Assembly: GCF_001949145.1 (NCBI RefSeq)
Contig: NW_019091404.1
Location: 651,047-715,046 of the forward strand
Direction: 5' to 3'
Length of the DNA stretch: 64,000 nucleotides
DNA from: Acanthaster planci
Lineage: Eukaryota > Echinodermata > Asteroidea > Valvatida > Acanthasteridae
A model generated the notes under the pieces. It searched no databases and had not been told where the DNA came from. It saw only the letters and a program-made list of their open reading frames with translations. Of this stretch, positions 1 through 9,861 are shown piece after piece. How positions within the stretch are numbered: the first letter of the stretch is position 1; every line of letters begins with the position of its first letter. Position numbers and translations under genes: made by a program.

Positions 1-269
1 ACTCATGCAGTCACAAACTTGAGCTTTTATAAGTCTACCTCCTCGGCGGATTATGCTAAGTGCGTCACGGCTGACCCCGTCGTCACCACCTTGCGATCTT
101 CGTTGCAAACTGTCTTGGGAAACGTACGGGGACTCCCCGTAAAAATGTCACTAATGTTGTCATAATATAGAGACAGTGTTTGAGCTCGTGCTGATGAGGG
201 GTAACATGTTGTACTCATCAAGTGATCTTGTTGTAAACATTGGGATTCCCAGTCGATAATAAAATGCGT
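1..269. other. Upstream flank of the Ig-mucin gene
   Basis: I see no open gene, RNA gene or repeat here. It is the 5' flank of the plus-strand membrane-protein gene and must contain its proximal promoter. Apart from the TATA-like box at its right end I cannot assign specific regulatory sites. Confidence 0.5.
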
Positions 270-277
270 TATAAAAA
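270..277 (+). promoter_or_regulatory. TATA box of the Ig-mucin gene
   Basis: TATAAAAA lies 46 bases before the ATG at 323. That would put the start of transcription near position 300 and leave a short leader of about 20-25 nt. The match and spacing fit a focused TATA promoter directly upstream of a single-exon coding region. No cDNA evidence is available. Confidence 0.55.
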
Positions 278-322
278 CCGTCTGTGTCTCCTCCCGTTCG
301 GCTGATTCTATCTTCGAATAAC

Positions 323-3300
323 ATGGAGTTGTTCCAGTGCAGATCGTTGGCGATTTCCTTGTGCGCTTTCCCTTTCCTCCTGTTGGGATTGTCTGGTGTT
401 GAAATCGAGATTGTTGTAGTGAACGGTATAGATGCAGGATACGGTAACGTGGAAGTTGAGAGAGGCGACAATGTCACGATGAGATGCCAGGTCAGTGGTT
501 TGATGCACGGAGACACCTTCACCTGGCAGTATGACTTGCAAGATTTAACAACGCGTGGTCGGATTGCTGTTACACAAGAACTGTTAAGCACAAGTGATTC
601 GTCCTGGGATGGTGCTCTCGTCTTGACCGTTTCAAACGTTCGTGATGGAGACAGTGGGACATACGTGTGCTCAGTACGGCGACCAGGTGTGGAAACCCCT
701 GAAATCACTGCTAAACAAGCATTTCTCACAGTTTATTTCTTTCCAGGAGATGGGAATCCAACGTGCGAGCCAGGTGGACCAGTGACTATTTATTTCGGCG
801 AAGGAACCACACTGGCTTGCTGGACAGACGAAGGAAATCCTACCGTAGACCTAGTCATCTCTTCTTCAGACCTTGATCCAACCATGATCTGGTCGAAAAC
901 TGATACTGATGATAACATCACAAAACGTGCATACTGGACTGCTGACGCTTTTCGAGGAGAGTTTGCTTTCAGTTGTGAAATCGCCAGCTCGAGGTATCCG
1001 GGCGAACGAAGAAATTGTACAATCGGTCCCATCCGCGTTGAAGAGAGACCACTGCCGACTACACCCCAAACGTATTTCTCACAATCCGTCTCAGAATCTG
1101 CCACTCCAGCCTTGGAGTCTTCAACCACTTTTCCTTCGTTAAGCCATACCAATGACAGTGTAGCCAACTCATCGGAGGTAAGTCTGACTATAGGTTCTGC
1201 CTCAACCGATAACTCTGTTACATTTACTAGATCTAATAGTCCTGCAGTGACAGTATCAGACCCATCTGCTAAAGACATGTTTACTTTTGGGGGTACACAA
1301 AGTGACGATACCTCAAATGAGCGGAATCTACCGCAAACAACCAGCCGGTCTGACTTGAACACAATTAGAGGAGTGTCCGATGGCGACCCCTTTACCACAT
1401 CGGCAAGTGGTGGCTATTCCAAATCCGAAGGTACGATGACCGTATCTCCTGTCTTCATGTTTAATCTGACTACCCTAATGTCAAACCTCAAGTCCACCTC
1501 AGTTTTGAATACACCCATCACACCTCCCTCCAATACTGAAACTATCCCAGCTGAAACTTTCCTGACTGCACGGCAAACGGTTCATACCACAACAACAATG
1601 TTATCCACTAAATCTTCTCCTATTCAGACACATAGAGCATCCTCGTCACCAACTGAAAAAGTCCCAAATGAACAGAGGACCGCGGAGACTTCGCAAATCG
1701 TGCTCCAGTCTGCGACTGGTGCCATCTGGACTGAAGAGGGGGCTGAGCAGGTCACAGCCACTTTGTCTCCCTCTACATCAGAAGTTGTCCCGACTGAAGC
1801 AAGGATTGTAAAGACTACAATGAGAGTACCCCCGTCAACAACTGAATTTGTTCCTTCCGAACAGGGGACTGTTGGGACTTCCCCAGGCGTAACCCAATTC
1901 AAGACTGAATCTACCCCGACGGGAGAAAGGACGGAGCAGATAACCGCAACTCTGCTTTCCCCTGAGTCAGAATCTGTCCCAATGGATGCACTGAATGTGA
2001 CGACTATATCAGGATCAACCCTGTCCTCGACTGAAATTGTCCCAACCGAACAAAGTACCGTGAAAACCACGCAGATCGAACTCCCTCTTGTGACGGAAAC
2101 TATCCCGATAGAACCAAGAACTGAACAGATCACAACAACTCCGCTTTCCTCCACGACAGAACCTACCCAGACTGAAACACACATTTTACAGACTACGCCA
2201 AGGGCATCCCCATGTACAATTGACGTTGTCCCCACCGAACAGAGGACGGTGAAGATTACTTCAACCGTACTTCCTTCTGGGACTAACACTTTCACGAATG
2301 AAGAGAGGACTGAGCACATCATCGCGACTAAGCCTTCCTCTATGTCAGAATCTTTCCGGGACGAAGCAGTTACTGTAAAGACAACACCAGAATCACTCTT
2401 GTCCACGACTGAAAGTGTCCCAACTGAACTGAGGACTGTCAGAATTTGGCCAGTCGTACCCACTTCTGAAACTGAAACTATACGGATTGAACCGAGGACT
2501 GAGCAGATCACAGCAACTCTAAGTTCCTCTACGTACGAGCCTCCTCCAACTGAAACGATGACTTTAAAGACTACATTAAGACCATCCTCTTCAACCACTG
2601 AAATAATCACAATCAAACAGAGAACCGCAAAGTCTACGCAAATCCTGCTCCCTTCAGTAACTGACGCTCTGTCGACTGAAGACAGGACTGAGCAGATGAC
2701 AGGAACTCTGCTGTCCTCTACATTAGAACTTATCCCGACTAAAAGAACTACTGTAGAGACCCCTTCAAGAGCACGCCAGTCAACAAATCAAATCGTTCCG
2801 ACTGAACAGAGGATAACAGAGACTACGCCAATCGTGCTCCCTTCTGAGACTGAAGGTATCTCGACTGGACTTAGCACTGGTAAGTCGACGTTACCAGTGG
2901 TGCCCACCACCGCTGGTATGACGTCAACTGAAGCGATAACAGTGAAGACCACACAAATCACAGTCCCATCCACAGGTCAAACTTCGACTGAACATGGAGT
3001 TAGTACCTTTGGGAACATGCCAACTGTTCACTTCCACACAACTGAAACTATGATCCCAACTGAATCAAAGACTCCTGTCACCGCACCCAGCACACCTGCC
3101 TCCTCCACATCTCAGTCAGTCCCAACTGAATCGTGGAATGTGAAGAGTTCAGAAAAGGCTATCTTGACCACTGTCCCGACTGAGCGGAGGACAGAGTTAA
3201 CCACGTCGTCTCCTCTCCCAGGCGTTTCCACTAGTGATACCTATGAGCCCACAGAGTTAACCCCCACCAAGCCATCGGAAGAGAGCAAACAACCCTCGCC

Positions 3301-3520
3301 GAACTGGGCTATTGCCTTTGCCGTTACTGTTCCCCCTTCCATTCTTTGTCTGGTCATCGTCGTCATATTGTTCTTCAAGATTAGGCACATGAAAAGGTTT
3401 GAGTGGACCGCGGCGACGGACGCGTTGATGAGCAGGGATCAACAAGAAAGGCAAAGTGAAAGGATGAATGGCACTGTTAATTGTGCTTCGAATGAGTTTA
3501 TTCAGTTAGATAAAGTTTAA
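323..3520 (+). CDS. Single-exon Ig-like, mucin-stalk type I membrane protein
   Basis: One uninterrupted frame encodes 1065 residues. Residues 1 to about 25 form a signal peptide (MELFQCRSLAISLCAFPFLL). Residues about 40-137 are a V-type Ig-like domain: Cys55, Trp68 in FTWQYD and Cys116 in DSGTYVC. Residues about 145-240 form a second, weaker Ig-like domain with Cys148, 166, 218 and 232 and N-glycosylation sequons NIT and NCT. From about residue 245 to 990 the chain is very rich in Thr, Ser, Pro and Glu, as expected for an O-glycosylated stalk, and includes seven 63-residue repeats. Residues about 996-1018 are one transmembrane helix, followed by a basic stop-transfer (KIRHMKR) and a 47-residue tail ending LDKV, a possible class III PDZ ligand. 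No ITIM or ITAM is visible. The frame stays open upstream to 284, but with a GTG; the ATG at 323 precedes the signal peptide. The Ig-mucin-TM layout recalls TIM or adhesion receptors, without clear orthology. Role at the cell surface is inferred. Confidence 0.82.
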   Translation: MELFQCRSLAISLCAFPFLLLGLSGVEIEIVVVNGIDAGYGNVEVERGDNVTMRCQVSGLMHGDTFTWQYDLQDLTTRGRIAVTQELLSTSDSSWDGALVLTVSNVRDGDSGTYVCSVRRPGVETPEITAKQAFLTVYFFPGDGNPTCEPGGPVTIYFGEGTTLACWTDEGNPTVDLVISSSDLDPTMIWSKTDTDDNITKRAYWTADAFRGEFAFSCEIASSRYPGERRNCTIGPIRVEERPLPTTPQTYFSQSVSESATPALESSTTFPSLSHTNDSVANSSEVSLTIGSASTDNSVTFTRSNSPAVTVSDPSAKDMFTFGGTQSDDTSNERNLPQTTSRSDLNTIRGVSDGDPFTTSASGGYSKSEGTMTVSPVFMFNLTTLMSNLKSTSVLNTPITPPSNTETIPAETFLTARQTVHTTTTMLSTKSSPIQTHRASSSPTEKVPNEQRTAETSQIVLQSATGAIWTEEGAEQVTATLSPSTSEVVPTEARIVKTTMRVPPSTTEFVPSEQGTVGTSPGVTQFKTESTPTGERTEQITATLLSPESESVPMDALNVTTISGSTLSSTEIVPTEQSTVKTTQIELPLVTETIPIEPRTEQITTTPLSSTTEPTQTETHILQTTPRASPCTIDVVPTEQRTVKITSTVLPSGTNTFTNEERTEHIIATKPSSMSESFRDEAVTVKTTPESLLSTTESVPTELRTVRIWPVVPTSETETIRIEPRTEQITATLSSSTYEPPPTETMTLKTTLRPSSSTTEIITIKQRTAKSTQILLPSVTDALSTEDRTEQMTGTLLSSTLELIPTKRTTVETPSRARQSTNQIVPTEQRITETTPIVLPSETEGISTGLSTGKSTLPVVPTTAGMTSTEAITVKTTQITVPSTGQTSTEHGVSTFGNMPTVHFHTTETMIPTESKTPVTAPSTPASSTSQSVPTESWNVKSSEKAILTTVPTERRTELTTSSPLPGVSTSDTYEPTELTPTKPSEESKQPSPNWAIAFAVTVPPSILCLVIVVILFFKIRHMKRFEWTAATDALMSRDQQERQSERMNGTVNCASNEFIQLDKV
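1649..2971 (+). repeat. Seven 189-bp coding tandem repeats (63-residue mucin units)
   Basis: Units start at about 1649, 1838, 2027, 2216, 2405, 2594 and 2783. Each encodes 63 residues made of three related 21-residue sub-units: one around VPTEQRTVKTT, one around RTEQITATLLSS and one around VPTEA.TVKTT. The period is exact across the array although residues differ between copies, so this is an old higher-order repeat. Later sequence (2972-3240) keeps the same composition with poorer periodicity. The repeat also explains the long antisense frame across this region. Confidence 0.8.
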
Positions 3521-4493
3521 GCGACTGTAGTTGCTTAAAGGGGAAGGTGATTCCTTCGTGTTGGAACAACTCTGGAAATAAGCTATCAGTTACTGACTTG
3601 AGCTAGGGTGATTCTGGGGAGGGAACTGATATTACACTGCACATAATATTGCTATTTGTGTTTTCCTGCTTGAACTTACATTAATGGCAAATTGTTGAGG
3701 ACAAGATTTTGGTTGTTTTACCTAACTTTCATATATACACCTGTTACCATGATATGCACACACATTGTATGGATTTTAAAAGATTTCAAAATAATGTGGC
3801 ACAGAAAAATAGCAAATATTGTGTGTTTTTGAATGGTTTTAAAATCTGGAGGCGAGGGTACCAGGGCTGTCCTGTTAATACACTGTACATGCCTAATTTA
3901 TTGTGTATAGCCACACTTTGCCTTGTAGTCAGAATATATTTCTCATCGTGCTTTTATCGAGAGTATTTTGTTCAATCATAATTGGTCTTTAAACCTAATC
4001 AAACATTTCACAGCTTCGGCGTTTCTTTAGAGCTCGTCTTCAAGATAATACACAGAAAGATTGTTTTTCTAAAATATGTACGTGATTGCTCAATTCAAGT
4101 TGTTTATTTGAGCTTATACAGTTGTGGTGATCTGTGGATTTTTGAGAAAAAAAATTCAGTCATATTTACACAAATGAAATAGAGATGTTTCTGCTTCAGT
4201 AGCCACGGGAAAAGCAAATCTGACGTTTATTTTTGTAATTGCAACACTATTCATGCAGCTTTAAAATGAAAAACAAGTGAGAAAGCAGATTTACCTGTTA
4301 TTTGTGCTAGCGATGATCGAGGCCCTTCGTACTTACAACTCTTTGTAATATACGTTCGCTGATACATTTCATGAACTGACTTTAAAAACACAAACAAAAG
4401 AACATTTGCATGCTTGGGTTATAGATTTCCATTTTGCTATAACGAAATGAAATTTATAGTCTGACATGTTTTTGTCTATCATGACTAAGGTTA

Positions 4494-4499
4494 AATAAA
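4494..4499 (+). terminator. Candidate poly(A) signal of the Ig-mucin gene
   Basis: AATAAA in TTAAATAAATG is the first canonical signal I find after the stop codon at 3520. It would give a 3' UTR of about 1 kb. No downstream GU-rich element was checked, and earlier variant signals are possible. Confidence 0.25.
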
Positions 4500-4960
4500 T
4501 GAAAAATGAATATTGAATGGATGCTGTTGAGCATGAACTTTTGAAACAAACTTTGTAAAAAATGAAAAATATTATTTTACAAAACAATTACCACAATTGC
4601 AAGTTTGCTTTTGCTCTATTCTACACATTAATTTAAGAAAAGCAAATCCATCAATGTCGTTTGTTTTACATTTTGTTTGACTTGGGTGTCAGAACTGAAG
4701 GTTTTGCATATGATGCCTGTCAAAGTGTAATACAATACATTTTTGTCTTGTCAACCCAAATATTCCCATTTGCCATTTTAAATAACTCTTGTCAAAATGT
4801 ACGTTATTTTGTAAAGAGCGTAACACTGACTTAGCTTGTGAGCTAATTGTGATTGGTGTATTCTGGTCTTGGTAATGTGTCGAGCACCTGTTACCAGCTG
4901 GTGTAGCTCTGTCATGGCAAGGGTACTGTCTCAGAGTTCCTTGGGTCATCCCTTGAACAG

Positions 4961-4974
4961 GTTGCCATGGCACC
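4961..4974. promoter_or_regulatory. X-box-like (RFX) site
   Basis: GTTGCCATGGCACC matches the palindromic RFX X-box (GTTGCCATGGCAAC) at 13 of 14 positions. It lies in the intergenic region with no known promoter nearby, so function is uncertain. A half-matching GTTGCCATGGTATG sits at 5660-5673. Confidence 0.3.
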
Positions 4975-7900
4975 GTCTTCACCTAACCTCGTTTCCAGGA
5001 CGCTAAAGGTACAAAAGCAGCCAGTTGACATTATTTTGCGGATTGGTCTGGAAAATTTGTATACTGTTCATCTTCCCATTCAGTGGTGATGTGTTCGGGA
5101 AAACATGCAAGCTTTCAGGTCGTATAAGTGTGTAACTGACATTGTTTTGGCGGAGGCCGTTTGTCCATTATAAAAAAACCCAGTGAGATATGTTAAAAGT
5201 AATGTCAAATCTAACCTTTTAGCATAGTGTATAGATCGAATCTGATGTTGAGCACTTTGCAGCTCAAATGTAAATGGCTTATGGGCAGAAAGCCTATACA
5301 TGGTTCAAAACGCTAGCTTTCCCGTTCTAGTACAATGATCCTTTTGGGTGTGTTAACATGTTGGACTTGTTCGATGAACATTCAGTATGCACAGTGTACT
5401 CAGAGGTCGCGGCATGGTTCCTAGTTGCAGTCAGTAAGAATATATAAAAAATACAGACAATCTGTAATAAGACGGTTGTATCTCCTTGTCATTTGAGGCA
5501 GTTTAAATACGTCCATAACCATTTTTGTTTTGTTTTTTTTGTTTGTTTATGTGGCAGAGTATCTGCCATTTCTGATCTTTTCCCCTAAATACCGCCAGTC
5601 AATGTCTGAGAGCGTGCGAAGTGCCCTTTTGCGTAACCCTCACCTGACCTTGGGGTTGTGTTGCCATGGTATGTTGCTATGATGATGGCATAACAAACTA
5701 CACCTCAAAGTGTCTGAGCTACCACTTTAGTTCTTGTCATGATAATAAAAACAAGATGAATGTTAACCTGCTTTACCCTATCAACCTCAAAGGGAATGTT
5801 ATCGCAGACACGACCATTGAGGCGATGTATTTTTTTTTAATTGCCACCGAATTCCACAAAATTGCCAGCTTCCCAGTTATTCGCTGTTTTGGTTTGCATT
5901 AGAAAGAACAAACTGAGCTCGTATTCATGATGTATCACTCAGAAGGGAATCCTAAAAGGAGATTGACGATATTCGTCTAAAAAGTTGCCAATCCTAGTTC
6001 ATTTTTATCGTGAGAGATTCTCCCTTTCGTGTAAATCAACGCTTTAAGCAACCTCATTCTGAAGACGATTGTTAAGTACCGCTTTCTCTGTGTAGTGCTA
6101 ATTATGTGTTGCGCTTCAAATAATAACTGATATTTTCAATCATCACTCTTAAAAAAATATTCGTCAACATCATCTACAGTTTCTTTGCTTCATTTATTTT
6201 TTTCGGCAATTCTGAAACTTGATTGTTACTCTTTCGTTTGCTGTATTACGCAAGATTTTTTAAACTAAAAGTACATCATACATGTACACTTACAAAACAC
6301 AGCAAATTAGGAACCTGTCTGAAATTAAAAGAAGACAAATAAAATCATCACCAATATAGTAGTGCAAGGGAATCGGATATGTAACGAAATAAATGTTTTC
6401 TGCAGAATAATGGGGTCTACTGATCTACTGGAACAGGAACTAAGAACCTTCCCGAGACGATTTAAATAGCTGAGAAAAACATTCTAGGGTAAAACAAAAG
6501 GGTAAAATGTGGGATGTTTACAGTTGCGAAAGGTGAAAGAGGAAAAAATGAGACAAATCTAGGGGAAAAAATCTTCTTCGTGTTGTGGATCGCTTTTTGC
6601 AGATTTTTCAATAAGCACACCACTCTACTACAAGGAGCATACCACATGTACCATGAAAAAAACGAAGACGTTTCATCAAACAAAACCCAGATTGATTAAA
6701 TCCGCCTTCCACATAAAGGAACTTTACCCCAGAATTTTCCAGACATATATAATTATTACATCTCAAAATTTCTTAAGGCATGGTCACAGTTAGGACAGGC
6801 TTGCTTTACGCGACACTGGTAATAAAAGGTGCAAAATAATCAGTCGGTACATCGATTTATGAAACAAGTATCGTAAAACATCCCTTATTGAGTACTTGCT
6901 GAGAAAAGCTCTGAGAAGAGCCACCATTTCTGTATAGCAATTGTCATGGCACTGTCAACATTTTCAATAGAACATTCGTAGTCACAAGGAGACTTTTCTT
7001 CAACTCGGTTAAATCCTAGGTACATGTATTAATTTCTTCACTTCACAAGAAAACGTCTTTCATTAAAAAGATAAATTTGCAGTATATTCTAATAACAATC
7101 CTTTCAAGCAACTCATTTTTGTACATTTGGTATTTACACACACAACTCTCCACCTGTCGATATATCCAAGAAATATTTACAAGCCATTTGTTGAAAAAAG
7201 CAAATTAAACACCCTGGATTATACATTTATCACACGTACAATGTACTTCAAACCTACTTACATTATGCGTATTGATTCACGCATGAAGAATTTATACTTA
7301 CTATTCCTTATATAAACAGTTTTTACTTTCCACATTTATTACGCGCATTTTGCATTGTAACGTGTCTTAAAATAGTTCATTTCAATTTACTTTATTTTCT
7401 TTTTCACCTCTCGTCTGGTTTTGTCTTTCAAAAATAGCGGCATCTGGGTTAAATAGAAGGGGTTTTGCCAATAGAAGTAATGGTGACGGTGGTAAAGATC
7501 GTACATGATAACGTCGTCATCACTTGTTTTTACAGGCAAAACACAATATGAAAATGAACACAAAGAATCTCGAATTGCCATTGCATTCAAGTACTACATT
7601 CACCTGAGTGAGGATGTATCATTGGAGTGTCATTTCGACAACTTTCAGAAATCAATCTCTGACCCAACTCAGCTCAAACCGTCATTTTGAGTCTCACAAT
7701 TTGGCATCCATCGATTTGCCACGTGCAGCTCTCCATCATGTACATGTATATTCTTAAGGTAACGTGCATGCGTTCCAAAAAAGTACACAATCATTATAAA
7801 ATATGCGCTTAATTAGATGTACACTTAGAATTTCCAAAACATCACCAGCCAGCGATAAATTTCGGGTAAGTTTATTCACTTCCATAAAACACTTTGCAGA

Positions 7901-9714
7901 GATTTTCAGTGGGCAAGGGCTGTCTGGAAATTCTTCGGATTTCGAAGCAATAAGGGATCAGATACAACTAGTCATAAATTCATTACGTGGGTATTACTAC
8001 TCACAGGCAAGATAAGCTCATTAAAACAGTGCAACTTTAGGTTTGCATGCAGTACAATAACAGAATTTTTTCATTTCACGATAATCTAAATCTTTCAGAT
8101 TTTTTGATACTGTTTGCAACGGTAACCCGAAAACACCCCTAAGACAACGAATGGAACGTCCTCAACTCCATTTCGTCTTTAATTAATTTTATGTCTTTAT
8201 CTTTCAATTGCAGGTGGCAACAAAGCATTATTAACCTGACACTTATTGTTATTTCTGGCTCAACCTTGCACTCTTCCTTAACTTAAGAACATAGGTTTAA
8301 TCAATAACATAAAACTAGTACTTACTTCCTTATTGTAATAAATACAGATATATTACACATTTTCAGCGAATGTTTTCATCACTGCGTTTTTATACAGGCC
8401 CGACAGAGTCAGACTTATTTACAGGAGAGGAAGAGAATGGATATAATTCAATGCAACCAAAAAATCAGTTAAAAATAGTGCTTTTGGACCCCCCCCACCA
8501 AGGTAAATACACCTATTGGCAGCTTGGGAATTAACATCAGAATACACCTCTCACGGGAGAAGTTTGAACAGCCTGTGAGAAAGTTGGAGTCTGTAACTGC
8601 TCGTTTTGACCTTCCGTCCACTCCAGCAGGAGCAAGAGAGGGCGTGTTTAACATAACACTGACACTGAGGGTGGACTTCAACTCGGAGCAAATACCACAG
8701 AGAAGAAGTTACCCCACAAGGAAATATTTGCTGAATTTGATCAATGAGATCAACCTGCGTTGTGGATGGATGGATTGAATGAGCTGGATATTTGAAAACT
8801 AGCTGAAAAGGACGATGCAGCGGAATCACAACTGCCTCGCAGCAGCGAACACATGTCAATGAGACGTGGATTAGCCATCAGCTACATGTGTAATTGCTTC
8901 CTATAGATGCAGTACCACAATGCCAAACTCTTGAGAAAGACATGCATGAGGTCACCATCAGGAGCTTGCTCTGTGAGTTACTCTGTCAGGGGTAAAGGTT
9001 TTCTTCACAACAATTCAGTAAACTACTGCTTACAAACAATGCCTTCTAAATTCCGTACTGTACACCAACTGCAAGGATAGAGCAAGATTTTAGTTACAAA
9101 TCTTTCACGTCAGTACTTCATTTTGAATATTTAAGGTTTAAATTTTGTTGTGTACATAAAAACTCAAGTATTCATTGTACAAACAGTGCTGGATCTCTTT
9201 ACCCATTCTGTATTTTTTTTGGGTATTCTTACTTGCTCTAGCTGCTTGGTAAAATATCCTCACATTTTGTATAACCAGGCTCAGAGACTTAATTACTCCC
9301 TTAGCAAATTTTTAAAGTACTCTTTCTTAATTAATATTCAGATTGTCCAATAGCAGTGTCTCCCCAAAGCTGGTGCTTTGTCAACAGGTTCCTTTCTAAT
9401 CCTATTCATGTGGGCTGTGCTCAGCATTACACAGACCTCTTTACAGATGCGCATGTAACTTAGCTTCCAGACACCATTTAGCAAGGTCTAGTTCTGCTCA
9501 TGCCACTCAACTGACCGATCAAAAATTGTTCACGATCAATTGGGAAGATCTCCTCAAGTGCTTAATATCGGAACAATGCCTGCCTGTCTGGGCTGGAAAC
9601 TCACTATAGCCCCTGGCTGATGAGACCGACACTCACCAAGCAGACCACAGATGGAGTCTGAGGTGAGCAACTAGGCAGCTGATTGGTAGGGCAATGGCCA
9701 ACCAGTCGGTGGTT

Positions 9715-9861
9715 TTAGACACTGGACAAGGCTTCAATGTACTCTGCCTTCTGCATTTCCTTGGCCTCTCGAAGCTTGTGGATCTCCTTCTGCGCAGCTG
9801 AGAGTTCCTGCACGTGTCGCATCTCCTTCTCTTTTAACTTCTTGATATCATGTTGCCAGCT
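9715..9861 (-). CDS. RapGAP exon 20 (terminal, coiled coil and stop)
   Basis: Residues 715-762 plus TAA. It is a strongly charged heptad-type helix ([19 protein letters not shown], then [20 protein letters not shown]). The acceptor is AATGTAG on the minus strand and the phase is 0. It ends in a coiled coil that I do not recall from vertebrate RAP1GAP but that resembles the C-terminal leucine-zipper layout of the SIPA1 family. Confidence 0.85.
   Translation of the reverse strand, partial: SWQHDIKKLKEKEMRHVQELSAAQKEIHKLREAKEMQKAEYIEALSSV

Larger units (their letters stand above)
3521..9714. other. Convergent intergenic region
   Basis: The plus-strand Ig-mucin gene ends at 3520 and the minus-strand RapGAP coding region ends at 9715, so both 3' UTRs must lie here. 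The sequence is AT-rich. Open frames are short (at most about 100 codons), lack splice context and look like chance. Two X-box-like sites (4961 and 5660) and a C9 run at about 8491 are the only distinct marks I see. I cannot place the RapGAP poly(A) site: several variant signals occur on the minus strand between about 7870 and 8300. Confidence 0.55.

Noticed and set aside
284-322. Upstream extension of the Ig-mucin frame
   Set aside because: It would start at a GTG and put 13 extra residues before the signal peptide. The ATG at 323 is the normal start.
1624-2616. 330-codon minus-strand frame opposite the Ig-mucin gene
   Set aside because: It is the antisense shadow of the 189-bp coding repeats: the period keeps the opposite frame open. 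It has no domain, no promoter and a low-complexity Val/Ser/Thr composition.
8524-8778. 84-codon plus-strand frame with a partly protein-like sequence
   Set aside because: No homology recognised and no start or splice context; the opposite strand is also open. Not enough to call a gene.
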